From Burkholderiales bacterium Ga0074133 (GTDB lineage Bacteria; Pseudomonadota; Gammaproteobacteria; Burkholderiales; Burkholderiaceae_C): a stretch of 40,770 bases of DNA. A program made the position numbers and the translations under genes. Below the pieces are notes generated by a model. That model saw only the letters and a program-made list of their open reading frames with translations. It searched no databases and was not told the DNA's origin. Below, one piece after another: positions 29,778-38,488 of the stretch; the stretch's first letter is position 1, and the number at the start of each line of letters is the position of its first letter. Location of the stretch: the NCBI GenBank assembly GCA_001464865.1, contig LNEG01000164.1:1-40770 (forward strand), read 5' to 3'.

Positions 29778-30947
29778 TCAGGTCAGCGCGCCTCTGGCAT
29801 CTACCCTGATGATCCGTTCGACCACCCCCTCGGCCAGGCCACCGCGCACGCCGATCATGAAGTCGTACAGGTTCACCGTCGGGTCGCAGTGGCCGGGCAC
29901 GAGCCACAGCATCTGGCCCAGCGCGGGCAGCCGCGCCTGGGGCCCCTGGGCGTACAGCAGTCCGTGCTCGTCGCCTGCATTGGCGTAGCGCAGCGCGTAG
30001 TCCGGCGGCAGCAGGGCCACGGTGGGCAGGCCCGAGTCGATGGCGTGGCTCTTGTGGCCGGCATCGCAGACGGCGTGGCCCTCGTGCACAGAGATCACCT
30101 GCGTCTTGATGAAGGCCGCGTGTTCAAACTGCGGCTGGGCCGGCTCGCGCTCGTTGCGGGCGTAGTCGGCATCCATGAACAGGAACGAACCCGCCTGCAG
30201 CTCGCCGAACACGCCGCTGGCCGCCTCGTGCACCAGCGTGCCGGTGCCCGAGCCGGTGACCAGTGGCACGGGCAGGCCTGCCTCTTCGATGAGCTGGCGC
30301 GTGTGCCGCGCGGCGGCCACCACCGCAGCAATGGCCGTCCTGCGGCCCACCGTGCTGGCCATGTGCTGCGCGCGGCCGTGGTAGGCCTGCAGGCCGGCAA
30401 ACCGCAGGCGACCGTGCTGTGCCACGGCCTGCGCCAGCACCACGGCAGCCTCGCCTGGCGGCACGCCGCAGCGGCCCTGGCCCACGTCAATTTCCACCAG
30501 TACGTCGATGCCCGCATCGCTGCCATGCTGCGCCATGGCCTCGGCCAGCCGCGCAATGCCCGCCATGTGGTCCACCGCGATCGCCAGGCGACCGCCCTGC
30601 GCGGCCAGCCGCGCAGCCAGTCGCGCCGCGCGTTGCAGCTTGGGCATGGCCACCACCTCGTTGGTGATGGCAATGTCGGTCACGCCCCCGTCGGCCAGTG
30701 CTTCGGCTTCAGACACCTTCTGCACGCACACGCCCTGCGCCCCGGCCCGCTGCATCTGCAGCGCCAGCGCAGCGCTCTTGTGCATCTTGGCGTGGGGGCG
30801 CCAGCGCACCTGGTGCTTGCGCGCAAAGTCGGCCATGCGCTGGATGTTGCGCTCCATGGCGTCCAGGTCGATCACCAGTGCAGGCGTGTCGATCAGGTCC
30901 ACGCGCTGGCCGACGGCGGATTTGAGAGAGTCAGGTATGGGTTTCAT
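29778..30947 (-). CDS. D-threonine aldolase / D-serine dehydratase-like PLP enzyme
   Basis: A 389-residue enzyme of fold type III (alanine racemase-like). The PLP lysine lies in RWRPHAKMHKS (about residue 54); a conserved barrel strand reads EIDVGQGRCGV; the C-terminal metal-binding pair is in VPGHCDPTVNLYD, the His-x-Asp/HCD site of D-threonine aldolase and DSD1-type D-serine dehydratase. It should cleave or dehydrate D-beta-hydroxy amino acids. The two reactions cannot be told apart from sequence alone. Its start overlaps the end of the upstream phosphatase gene by 17 bases, indicating one operon. Confidence 0.9.
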   Translation of the reverse strand: MKPIPDSLKSAVGQRVDLIDTPALVIDLDAMERNIQRMADFARKHQVRWRPHAKMHKSAALALQMQRAGAQGVCVQKVSEAEALADGGVTDIAITNEVVAMPKLQRAARLAARLAAQGGRLAIAVDHMAGIARLAEAMAQHGSDAGIDVLVEIDVGQGRCGVPPGEAAVVLAQAVAQHGRLRFAGLQAYHGRAQHMASTVGRRTAIAAVVAAARHTRQLIEEAGLPVPLVTGSGTGTLVHEAASGVFGELQAGSFLFMDADYARNEREPAQPQFEHAAFIKTQVISVHEGHAVCDAGHKSHAIDSGLPTVALLPPDYALRYANAGDEHGLLYAQGPQARLPALGQMLWLVPGHCDPTVNLYDFMIGVRGGLAEGVVERIIRVDARGALT

Positions 30948-31569
30948 CGCGCGCTGCGTTGTCCAGGTGCTGGGTGTCGGCCCACCCGACCAGGGTCAGG
31001 CCGTCGGGGGTCCACAGAAGACGGTTGATGGCGGTGTTCGCCAGCTGCCAGGTGCGCGGTGCCTGGATGTCCTGGCGCGTGGCCAGGCGGTACAGCACGT
31101 CGAGCACGCCGCCGTGCGCCACCATCACGATCTGATCGCCTGGATGCTCGCGTGCCAGCGCGGTGACGGTCCGCTCGATGCGGTCGCGCAGCGCCAGCAG
31201 CGACTCTCCGCCCTCTGGTGCGTAGTGCGGATCGCGTTTGCGCCAGCGCAGGGCGTCTTCGGGCAGCTCGGATTCAATCTCCGCAAACGTGCGGCCCTGG
31301 AAGTGGCCAAAGCTGCGTTCGCGCAGACCCGTGTGCGTGACCAGCGGCGCGCCGGTGCTGTGGGCCACGGCCTGCGCCGTGGCGTGGGCGCGCTGCAGGT
31401 CGCTGGTGTAGACCGCGGCCACCGGCTCGGATGCCAGTGCCCGGGCAACCTGCCGGGCTTGCCACAGCCCGGTGTCGTTCAAGGGAATATCCAGATGGCC
31501 CTGGATGCGCGTGTCCACGTTCCAGGCGGTCTCTCCGTGGCGGATGGCGACGATGCGGGTGGCGTCCAT
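30931..31569 (-). CDS. Histidine phosphatase family protein (GpmB/CobC-like)
   Basis: A 212-residue cytoplasmic phosphatase with the catalytic RHGETAWN motif at the N-terminus (nucleophile His 11), the second His in MVAHGGVLDVLYR, and the acid in GLRERSFGHFQG. Members hydrolyse phosphate esters of sugars, cobalamin precursors or other small molecules; the true substrate here is unknown. It overlaps the following aldolase-like gene by 17 bases. Confidence 0.92.
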   Translation of the reverse strand: MDATRIVAIRHGETAWNVDTRIQGHLDIPLNDTGLWQARQVARALASEPVAAVYTSDLQRAHATAQAVAHSTGAPLVTHTGLRERSFGHFQGRTFAEIESELPEDALRWRKRDPHYAPEGGESLLALRDRIERTVTALAREHPGDQIVMVAHGGVLDVLYRLATRQDIQAPRTWQLANTAINRLLWTPDGLTLVGWADTQHLDNAARDETHT

Positions 31570-31668
31570 GCGGGCGTGTGTCGTGTCGGTGTGGGGCTGG
31601 CAAGGCAGCCTGGTGCAGGCCGCCCAAGGGCGACCGCCCGGCCTGCTGGCCCCGGGCGCTGCCCAAGC

Positions 31669-32400
31669 TTACCGCGTTGCCGGGGCTCCGGGGGCTGTAG
31701 GTGTGCCCGGCACGCCGGGGGAGGGCACCACCACGCCCGGCGTTGCGGCCGTACTGCCGGTGTGAGTGCCTTGTGCTGGAGTCGTCAGGAGCGGCAGCTG
31801 GACCTGCCGGACGCCGGCGGGCGCTGCCGGAAACCCTTGCAGCGCCGCGTCAAACAGCACGCCGTACACCCCCGGGTCGCTGACCCACACGTCCTCGTGC
31901 ACTGCCGAGGTCTCGTACACCACGGCCTGGTCGCGGGCGCTGCGCAGCACCACGCTGACAGCGCGCCGGTACAGCGGTGTGGGCGCGCCCATGCCCCACA
32001 GCCCGCCCACGCTCCAGCCGCGACCATGCCAGCCGCCGCCAAATGCCCAGGGCGACGGGCCGAAGCCGCCGTACGGGCCGTAGGGATAGCCCCACGGGTC
32101 TGCCCGGGGCACGGTATCGGCCTGTACGCTGATCTGGGCCAGCAGCTGCGGTGCGGCATCGTCACGCTGCAAGCCCGCACGCGCCAGGGCCTGATCGGCC
32201 AGGCCGGCAATGGTGTCGAACGCCGGGCCCTGCTGCGAGGGCAGGCGCTCCAGCCGGTAGGTGGCGGGCGTGGACAGTGCGCCGGGGGTGGCAAAGCTCT
32301 GCACGCGCCCGTCCACGATGCGCGGGCCGGTGCTGCAGCCCGCCAGCACCACGGCGGCAAGCGCCGCAACCAGGGCGGGGGTGAGGCGGCGAAGGTTCAT
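31669..32400 (-). CDS. DUF4136 lipoprotein
   Basis: A 243-residue predicted lipoprotein: signal ALVAALAAVVLAGC with the lipid-modified Cys about residue 22, then a DUF4136-like domain (GRVQSFATPGALSTPATYRL, the Ala-rich helix, and VVLRSARDQAVVYETSAVHE). A Gly/Trp/Tyr-rich insertion (PWGYPYGPYGGFGPSPWAFG) lies in the middle and a Pro/Thr/Gly tail ends the protein. Function unknown; members are envelope proteins. Confidence 0.85.
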   Translation of the reverse strand: MNLRRLTPALVAALAAVVLAGCSTGPRIVDGRVQSFATPGALSTPATYRLERLPSQQGPAFDTIAGLADQALARAGLQRDDAAPQLLAQISVQADTVPRADPWGYPYGPYGGFGPSPWAFGGGWHGRGWSVGGLWGMGAPTPLYRRAVSVVLRSARDQAVVYETSAVHEDVWVSDPGVYGVLFDAALQGFPAAPAGVRQVQLPLLTTPAQGTHTGSTAATPGVVVPSPGVPGTPTAPGAPATR

Positions 32401-32467
32401 GGCAGTCAGTCCTCGGTGATGTCCGCAGCGGGACGATCATGGTGAGACACGGCCAGCCGCCTCAGGT

Positions 32468-33445
32468 TCACGATAGCTGCACCACCTGAACACCTGGTAA
32501 CGAAGGTGACGGGGCCGCGAACTCTTCCTTGTCGAAAGCCTTGTCGCCGTCTTCGCTGGCGATGCCGGTGGCACGGGCGTTCCTGAAGTCGTACAGGCTG
32601 CCGTCCAGCAGGTGCGAGGGCACCACGTTCTGCAGTGCGTTGAACATGTTTTCCACGCGGCCGGGGAAGCGCTTTTCCCATTCGCGCAGCATCTCGCCCA
32701 CCTGTTTGCGCTGCAGGTTCTCCTGGCTGCCGCACAGGTTGCACGGGATGATGGGGAAATTGCGATGCGCAGCCCAGCGGGCGGTGTCCTTCTCGGCCAC
32801 GTAGGCCAGCGGGCGGATCACCACATGTTTGCCGTCATCGCTCACCAGCTTCGGGGGCATGCTCTTCATCTTGCCGCCAAAGAACATGTTGAGCAGCAGC
32901 GTCTGCAGGATGTCGTCGCGGTGGTGGCCCAGCGCGATCTTGGTGCAGCCCAGCTCATCGGCCACACGATACAGAATGCCCCGGCGCAGGCGGCTGCACA
33001 GGCTGCAGGTCGTCTTGCCCTCGGGGATCAGCTTCTTGACGATGCTGTAGGTGTCCTCGTTCTCGATGTGGAAGGGCACGCCGGTGCTGGCCAAGTACTC
33101 GGGCAGCACATGCTCGGGGAAGCCGGGTTGCTTCTGGTCGAGGTTGACCGCGACCAGATCAAAGTGGATGGGCGCGCGGGCCTTGAGCTTGAGCAGGATG
33201 TCGAGCAGGGCATAGCTGTCCTTGCCGCCCGACATGCACACCATCACCTTGTCGCCTTCTTCGATCATGTTGAAGTCGACGATGGCCTTGCCGACCTCAC
33301 GGCACAGGCGCTTTTCAAGCTTGTGCGTTTCGCGTTCGATCTTCATGCGGGCCGCGCCGCTGGTGGCTTCTGCGGGCTCGTCCGTCCAGCCTGCAGGTGG
33401 TGCAAGGGAATCGACGGATGGGGTTTCGTTCACTACGGTGCTCAT
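32468..33445 (-). CDS. ttcA: tRNA 2-thiocytidine biosynthesis protein TtcA
   Basis: A 325-residue iron-sulfur enzyme that thiolates cytidine 32 of certain tRNAs. The ATP-pyrophosphatase loop [18 protein letters not shown] is present, as are the cluster-binding cysteines in [12 protein letters not shown] and [29 protein letters not shown] is typical of TtcA. The ATG at 33445 was used; a longer in-frame extension to 33514 would overlap folB. Only four bases separate it from the end of folB, so the two are co-transcribed. Confidence 0.96.
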   Translation of the reverse strand: MSTVVNETPSVDSLAPPAGWTDEPAEATSGAARMKIERETHKLEKRLCREVGKAIVDFNMIEEGDKVMVCMSGGKDSYALLDILLKLKARAPIHFDLVAVNLDQKQPGFPEHVLPEYLASTGVPFHIENEDTYSIVKKLIPEGKTTCSLCSRLRRGILYRVADELGCTKIALGHHRDDILQTLLLNMFFGGKMKSMPPKLVSDDGKHVVIRPLAYVAEKDTARWAAHRNFPIIPCNLCGSQENLQRKQVGEMLREWEKRFPGRVENMFNALQNVVPSHLLDGSLYDFRNARATGIASEDGDKAFDKEEFAAPSPSLPGVQVVQLS

Positions 33446-33449
33446 GGGC

Positions 33450-33821
33450 TTACCACTGTCCAGTCTCGACGCGAATGGCCACTTCGCAGTCGTCAAAAAT
33501 TTCAAGCTTGGCAATCTTCACGCGCACACCCTGTACGCCCGGCAGCTGCATCAGGCGCTTGGCGAGCTTGCCGATCAGGCTCTCGAGCAGGTTCACGTGC
33601 TCGGCCGTGCACTCGTCGATGATGATCTGGCGTACCTTGCGGTAGTCCAGCACGTGGCTGATGTCGTCGTCGTGCGGCAGCAGCGGCTGACGGCCCTGGT
33701 TCAGCTCGGCATCGACCTGGATGGGCTGGGGGGCGGTGCGTTCGTGGTCGAGGATGCCCAGGTTGGCATCAAAGCGCAGCCCGGTGAGCGTGAGGATCTG
33801 GGTGCCTGCAGCGTCTGTCAT
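33450..33821 (-). CDS. folB: Dihydroneopterin aldolase family protein
   Basis: A 123-residue enzyme of folate synthesis that converts dihydroneopterin to the hydroxymethyl pterin and glycolaldehyde (or, in the FolX branch, epimerises the triphosphate). [20 protein letters not shown] carries the active-site Glu; [14 protein letters not shown] carries the Tyr and [19 protein letters not shown] the Lys. AGGA lies eight bases ahead of the ATG. It stands between a pteridine-reductase-like gene and ttcA, so a pterin role is supported by context; FolB versus FolX is undecided. Confidence 0.9.
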   Translation of the reverse strand: MTDAAGTQILTLTGLRFDANLGILDHERTAPQPIQVDAELNQGRQPLLPHDDDISHVLDYRKVRQIIIDECTAEHVNLLESLIGKLAKRLMQLPGVQGVRVKIAKLEIFDDCEVAIRVETGQW

Positions 33822-33859
33822 GAAAAGGGTCCTGGATGGAGTGGGCGGGTGGCACGCGC

Positions 33860-34654
33860 TCACATCAACGAAAAATCGCGGTCAAACTTCATCAGGTGCT
33901 GGCCGCCATCGACCAGCAGCGTGGTGCCGGTCATCGACCGGTTTTCCAGCGCGAACTTCACCGTGGCTGCCACGTCTTCGGGGGTCGACGAGCGGCCCAG
34001 CGGGCTCAGGGAGTGGAGCTGGGCAAACTTGTCGTCGCTGAGCATGTGGCTGGTGAGCGTCAGGCCCGGGGCCACGCCCACCACGCGCACCCGCGGGGCC
34101 AGCGCCATCGACAGCATGGTTCCGGCAGCTTCCAGCGCGGCCTTGGAGAGCGTGTAGCTCAGAAAGTCGGGGTTCTGGTTCCAGAGCTTCTGGTCGAGCA
34201 GGTTCACCACGGCGCCCTGCGCATCGGCTTCGCCCTGGGCCGCGCGCTCGCTGATGTGCTGGTGCAGCGCCTGCGCCAGCAGAACGGGTGCCCCGGTGTT
34301 GCTGCGCAGGTGTTTTTGCAGTGCGTCGAAACCGAAGGTGTCGGCGGTGTCATGCTCGAACAGCGAGGCGCTGTTGACCACCGCATCCACGTGGCCAAAG
34401 TGCGCCAACACACGGGGCAGCAGGCCGCGCACTGCCGCCTCATCGTCGAAATCAGCCTCGAAATGGGCGCTGGTGCTGGTCAATAAAGCACATTCGGCTA
34501 CTGTATTGATAGCGTCCTGCGCTGATGACCGGTAGTGCACCGCCACCTGCCAGCCACCGGCAGCCAGGGCAAGGGCAATGTGGCGGCCCAGGCGCTTGGC
34601 TGCGCCGGTGACCAGCACCGTGCGGGGGCGTGTGGAAAGAGGAGGGGTGGACAT
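33860..34654 (-). CDS. Pteridine reductase-like short-chain dehydrogenase (FolM/PTR1 type)
   Basis: A 264-residue NADPH-dependent SDR. The nucleotide-binding motif is TGAAKRLG, i.e. TGxxxRxG, which marks pteridine reductases/FolM rather than ordinary SDRs (TGxxxGxG). The catalytic YTLSK (YxxxK), NSASLFEHD and PGLTLT are present. Expected to reduce dihydro- to tetrahydropterins (dihydromonapterin in E. coli FolM). It is upstream of folB on the same strand. Its ATG shares two bases with the ATG of the divergent MidA-like gene (ACATGT at 34651-34656). No ribosome site is visible upstream, so initiation may be leaderless or the start may need checking. Confidence 0.9.
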   Translation of the reverse strand: MSTPPLSTRPRTVLVTGAAKRLGRHIALALAAGGWQVAVHYRSSAQDAINTVAECALLTSTSAHFEADFDDEAAVRGLLPRVLAHFGHVDAVVNSASLFEHDTADTFGFDALQKHLRSNTGAPVLLAQALHQHISERAAQGEADAQGAVVNLLDQKLWNQNPDFLSYTLSKAALEAAGTMLSMALAPRVRVVGVAPGLTLTSHMLSDDKFAQLHSLSPLGRSSTPEDVAATVKFALENRSMTGTTLLVDGGQHLMKFDRDFSLM

Positions 34655-35783
34655 GTGGGGGACAATGCGGGCCGTGACCCAAAGACCCGAGAGTTTAACG
34701 ACCGCCCTGCACGCGCACATCTGCGAGGCCATTGCCGCCGCGGGTGGCTGGCTGGGCTTTGACCGCTTCATGGAACTGGCCCTGTACACGCCCGGCCTGG
34801 GCTACTACGCCAACGACTCCACCAAGTTCGGCGCCATGCCGGGTTCGGGCAGCGACTTCGTGACCGCCCCCGAGCTGACACCGCTGTTTGGCCAGACGCT
34901 GGCCGTGCAGGTGGGCCAGGCGCTGGCACAGACCCGAACCGACGAGGTGTGGGAGTTTGGCGCGGGCTCGGGCGCACTGGCGTTGCAGCTGCTGGATGCC
35001 CTGGGCGACCAGGTCCGGCGCTACACCATCGTGGATCTGTCGGGCAGTCTGCGCGCTCGCCAGCAGGCGAAGCTGGCTGCGCACGCACACAAGGTGCAGT
35101 GGGTCGATGCGCTGCCCGAAACCTTCAGCGGCGTGGTGGTGGGCAACGAGGTGCTGGACGCCATGCCCGTGCAACTGCTGGCGCGCCACGGCGGCCAGCA
35201 GGCTGGGGTGTGGCACGAGCGCGGCGTGGTGCTGGCCAGTGATGGCAGTTTTGCCTGGGCAGACCGCCCCACGCACCTGCGCCCGCCGATCGACATCGAA
35301 GGCCCGCAGGACTACCTGACCGAGATCCACGCGCAGGGCGAAGGCTTCATCCGCATGCTGGCCGACCGGCTCACGCGCGGCGCGGCCTTTTTGCTGGACT
35401 ACGGCTTTGGCGAGGACGAGTACTACCACCCCCAGCGCCACATGGGCACGGTGATGTGCCACCAGGGCCACATGGCCGACGGCGACCCGCTGGTGTCCGT
35501 GGGGCTCAAGGACATCACCGCCCACGTCAACTTCACGGCCATGGCGCTGGCGGCGCAGGACGCGGGCCTGCAGGTGCTGGGCTACACCACGCAGGCGCAC
35601 TTCCTGATCAACTGCGGGTTGCTGCCCAGAATGGAGCAGCTGCCGCAGGCGGACCGTGCCACCGCGGCCAAGCTGATCATGGAGCACGAGATGGGCGAGC
35701 TGTTCAAGGTGCTGGCGCTCGGCGTGGGCGAGCCGTGGGACCCGCTGGGGTTTGTGCGCGGCGACCGCTCGCACCGCCTCTGA
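34653..35783 (+). CDS. MidA/NDUFAF7-like class I methyltransferase
   Basis: A 376-residue SAM-dependent methyltransferase (DUF185). Conserved parts: FMELALYTPGLGYYAN, the SAM loop VWEFGAGSGALALQLLDAL, VVGNEVLDAMPVQL and LLDYGFGEDEYYHPQR. NDUFAF7 in mitochondria methylates an arginine of complex I subunit NDUFS2; bacterial members are presumed to modify a protein too. The ATG at 34653 has AGGAGG seven bases upstream, lying inside the divergent FolM-like gene, so this start is well supported. A second ATG at 34665 is possible. Confidence 0.9.
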   Translation: MWGTMRAVTQRPESLTTALHAHICEAIAAAGGWLGFDRFMELALYTPGLGYYANDSTKFGAMPGSGSDFVTAPELTPLFGQTLAVQVGQALAQTRTDEVWEFGAGSGALALQLLDALGDQVRRYTIVDLSGSLRARQQAKLAAHAHKVQWVDALPETFSGVVVGNEVLDAMPVQLLARHGGQQAGVWHERGVVLASDGSFAWADRPTHLRPPIDIEGPQDYLTEIHAQGEGFIRMLADRLTRGAAFLLDYGFGEDEYYHPQRHMGTVMCHQGHMADGDPLVSVGLKDITAHVNFTAMALAAQDAGLQVLGYTTQAHFLINCGLLPRMEQLPQADRATAAKLIMEHEMGELFKVLALGVGEPWDPLGFVRGDRSHRL

Positions 35784-35822
35784 TCTGCTGGCCAGTCCCA
35801 ACCCACCCCGGTCCGCTCCATC

Positions 35823-36017
35823 ATGCTCCGCTGGTTCATCGTCCTGTTTCTGGCGCTCATGCTGCTGAGCTGGCTGTCGCCACTGCTGCGGCGCCTGGGA
35901 TTTGGCCAGCTGCCAGGCGACCTGCGTTTCCGCTGGCTGGGGCGCGACTGGGATGTGCCGCTGGCGTCCACGCTGCTGCTGAGCTTTCTGGTGAGCCTGA
36001 TCGCCAAGCTGTTCTGA
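35823..36017 (+). CDS. DUF2905 small membrane protein
   Basis: A 64-residue protein with two membrane segments (LRWFIVLFLALMLLSWLSPL and PLASTLLLSFLVSLIAKLF) around a short polar loop reading FGQLPGDLRFRW, the conserved core of DUF2905. Function unknown. It follows the MidA-like gene by 39 bases and may be co-transcribed; it converges with otsA. Confidence 0.88.
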   Translation: MLRWFIVLFLALMLLSWLSPLLRRLGFGQLPGDLRFRWLGRDWDVPLASTLLLSFLVSLIAKLF

Positions 36018-36043
36018 AGCCTGCGCGGTCGGGCCTGGCCAGG

Positions 36044-37423
36044 TCACGCGCCGGAAGCTTCCAGTGCCGTGAGAAAGGAGCGGCGCCACCAGTGCACATC
36101 GTGCTCGCGGATGCCCGCCATCAGCTTGCTGTGGCGCTCCTGCCGCTCGGCCAGCGGCATCTGCAGCGCCTGTTGGATGCTGTCGGCCATGCCCTGCGTG
36201 TCGTACGGGTTCACCAGCAGCGCTTCCTTCAGCTGCTCGGCCGCGCCCGCAAAGCGAGACAGCACCAGTACGCCGGGGTCTTCCGGGTCTTGCGCCACCA
36301 CGTATTCCTTGGCCACCAGGTTCATGCCGTCGCGCAGCGGCGTGACCAGCCCCACCGACGCGGCCCGGCACAGGCCCGGTACGCGCTTGCGCGCCACCAT
36401 GCGGTGGATGTAGCGCACGGGCATCCAGTCCAGCTCGCCATAGTCGCCATTGACGGGGCCGCACAGGCCCTCCAGTTCCTGGCGCAGGTCTGAATAGGCG
36501 TTCACGTCGTCGCGCGAGGGGGACGCGATCATGATCAGCGTGGCGCTGTTGCGGTTCTCCGGGTAGCGGTCCAGCAGCTCGCGGTAGGCGCGAACGCGAT
36601 GCGGCAGGCCCTTGGAGTAATCGAGCCGGTCCACGCCCATCAGCAGGCGGCGGCGCGAGTATTCGTCGCGCATGCTTTCGCAGGTTTCCACGGCTTCGGG
36701 CGCGTTCGACAGGCGCGTGAATTCGTCCACGTCGATGCCGATGGGGAAGGCCCGCACGACCACCGTCGCGCCAAAGGCGCGCACCCGGCTGTCTTCCAGC
36801 TCTTCAGCGCTGGCCTCGTTGCGCACGTACCGGGTGAAGTGCGCCACGTCGCATTCGCTTTGCAGCCCCACCAGGTCGTAGGCAAACAGCGAACGCATCA
36901 GCCACTCGTGCTGGGGTATGGCAGCCATGATGAGCGGCGGCGGCACGGGGATGTGCAGGAAGAAGCCGATGCGCTGCTTGCAGCCCATGGCGCGCAGCTC
37001 GGCTGCCAGCGGGATCAGGTGGTAGTCGTGCACCCAGATGATGTCGTCATCGCGCAGCAGCGGCAGCAGCTTCTGGGCGTACATCCGGTTCACGCGGCGG
37101 TAGCCGGCGATGTAGCTGGCGTTGAAGTCGGCCAGGTCCAGCCGGTAGTGGAACACCGGCCACAGCACGCTGTTGCTGTAGCCCAGGTAGTAGCTGTCGT
37201 GGTCTTCGCGCGAGAGGTCCACCGTGGCCAGCGTCACGGCACCAGCCTGGCGCACGCGCAGGTCGCCCTCGCCCGGCGTGCCGTCTTCGATGATGTTGCC
37301 GCTCCAGCCAAACCACAGTCCACCTGTTTGGCTCAGCGCGTCGCCCAATGCGACTGCCAGGCCCCCCGCGGCGGGTTTGCGGGGATCGGCGATGCGGTTT
37401 GAAATGACTACGAGACGGCTCAT
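36044..37423 (-). CDS. otsA: Trehalose-6-phosphate synthase
   Basis: A 459-residue GT20 glucosyltransferase that joins UDP-glucose (or another NDP-glucose) and glucose 6-phosphate. The N-terminus SRLVVISNRIADP with the donor loop AAGGLAVALG, WFGWSGN, VWPVFHYRLDLADF, WVHDYHLIPLAAELR, FFLHIPVPPP, GVDRLDYSKGLPHRV and the C-terminal VTPLRDGMNLVAKEYV are all intact. It lies downstream of otsB on the same strand with 144 bases between, completing the two-step trehalose pathway used in osmotic and desiccation stress. Confidence 0.97.
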   Translation of the reverse strand: MSRLVVISNRIADPRKPAAGGLAVALGDALSQTGGLWFGWSGNIIEDGTPGEGDLRVRQAGAVTLATVDLSREDHDSYYLGYSNSVLWPVFHYRLDLADFNASYIAGYRRVNRMYAQKLLPLLRDDDIIWVHDYHLIPLAAELRAMGCKQRIGFFLHIPVPPPLIMAAIPQHEWLMRSLFAYDLVGLQSECDVAHFTRYVRNEASAEELEDSRVRAFGATVVVRAFPIGIDVDEFTRLSNAPEAVETCESMRDEYSRRRLLMGVDRLDYSKGLPHRVRAYRELLDRYPENRNSATLIMIASPSRDDVNAYSDLRQELEGLCGPVNGDYGELDWMPVRYIHRMVARKRVPGLCRAASVGLVTPLRDGMNLVAKEYVVAQDPEDPGVLVLSRFAGAAEQLKEALLVNPYDTQGMADSIQQALQMPLAERQERHSKLMAGIREHDVHWWRRSFLTALEASGA

Positions 37424-37510
37424 CTGTAAATCATTGCGTCCGGGACAGGAGGGCTGTGTCGGACAAGTGCGCGAATGCCCAGGGCCGGAAGGCGCATGCA
37501 GGCGGCGTCG

Positions 37511-37540
37511 GCCGCAGGCAGCGCGTGTGGCACCTGCGGC
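37511..37540. other. Hairpin between otsB and otsA
   Basis: Perfect 8-base arms GCCGCAGG (37511-37518) and CCTGCGGC (37533-37540) around a 14-base loop. It lies between the end of otsB and the start of otsA and could tune expression of the second gene; there is no T-run, so it is not a standard terminator. Confidence 0.35.
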
Positions 37541-37567
37541 GCCCGCGCTGGCAGGGCCTGCTGCTGC

Positions 37568-38305
37568 CTACCGCGCGCGGTCCCAGCTGGTGCGCGCGGC
37601 CGACAGCCATCCGCGCAGCGCAGCCGGTGTCATGCAGCGGTGCTGGGCCATGGTGGGGCCTTCGCCGACCTTGATGCCCCAGCCGCCCAGCGCGTGCACT
37701 GCGGCAAAGCCCGCCTCGTCGGTCACGTCGTCCCCCACGAAGACCGGCATCCGCCCGGCAAAGGGCGGCTGCGTCATGAAATCGATGATGGCCTGCCCCT
37801 TGTGCACCCCGCGGGGCTTGACCTCCAGCACGCACTTGCCGCGCAGCAGCTCCACGCCATCCAGGCCCTGCACGGCACGCTCCATCGCGTGCACGCAGTG
37901 CGCCTCTAGATGCGGTGCCTGCCGGTAATGCAGTGCAATGCTGGCACGCTTGGTCTCCACCAGCAGACCGGCGTGGCGCGCGGCCAGTGCCTGGGCTGTG
38001 TGCAGCACCTGCGTGAGGTCGGTCGTGGCCACCGATGGGAGGGACTCGCCAAACAGGCGGTACTGCGCACCATGCTCGCTGGCCAGTGGCAGCCGCAGGG
38101 GCGCCAGAAATCCATCGATGTCGGCTTCGGGCCGACCCGTGACGATGGCCAGCGCACCGCCCAGGTGGGCCTGCATGGCCGCCAGCGTGGGCACCAGGCC
38201 TGATGCAATGCGCACTGCTTCGGGCCGCGGCGCCAGTTCGGTCAGGGTGCCGTCAAAGTCGAGAAAAAGGGCGTGGGCAGTGGTCAGGATCGGGAGCAGC
38301 TGCAT
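37568..38305 (-). CDS. otsB: Trehalose-6-phosphate phosphatase
   Basis: A 245-residue HAD-superfamily phosphatase giving free trehalose. Motif I FLDFDGTLTELAPRP, motif II IVTGRPEADIDGFL, Lys in VLEVKPRGVHKGQAI and motif IV FVGDDVTDEAGF are all present. The ATG at 38305 fits the family start MQLLPILTTAHALFLDF. First gene of otsB-otsA; its promoter region (38306-38488) is shared with divergent trxC. Confidence 0.96.
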   Translation of the reverse strand: MQLLPILTTAHALFLDFDGTLTELAPRPEAVRIASGLVPTLAAMQAHLGGALAIVTGRPEADIDGFLAPLRLPLASEHGAQYRLFGESLPSVATTDLTQVLHTAQALAARHAGLLVETKRASIALHYRQAPHLEAHCVHAMERAVQGLDGVELLRGKCVLEVKPRGVHKGQAIIDFMTQPPFAGRMPVFVGDDVTDEAGFAAVHALGGWGIKVGEGPTMAQHRCMTPAALRGWLSAARTSWDRAR

Positions 38306-38420
38306 GGCGGGGGACCATAGCAGAGCGCGCGCGGCGATGGGCCGGTGCAGGCAGTTTCGAGGCCCATTTGCGCGTAACTTTGTGTAGGCAGGGCGTGTCG
38401 GGTTTGCACCGCGCCCAGCC

Positions 38421-38451
38421 CTTGAAATCATCCGATCCAGCCGCACCCTCT
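38421..38451 (+). promoter_or_regulatory. Possible heat-shock (sigma-32) promoter of trxC
   Basis: CTTGAAA at 38421-38427 is followed after 16 bases by CACCCTCT (38444-38451), matching CCCCATNT at most positions. This is close to the RpoH promoter consensus, and trxC begins 37 bases further on. Spacing is at the upper limit, so the call is tentative. Confidence 0.35.
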
Positions 38452-38488
38452 GCATACAGCCAGTCACTTCTTTCCGAGACCCACGCGC

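Noticed and set aside
30508-32445. Long + strand frame opposite the aldolase, phosphatase and lipoprotein genes
   Set aside because: Spans several minus-strand genes with clear family motifs; no domain seen in it.
34498-34515. TATTGATAGC-like string inside the FolM-like gene as another interspersed element
   Set aside because: Only about ten bases match and the GCCAAA end is missing; could be chance.
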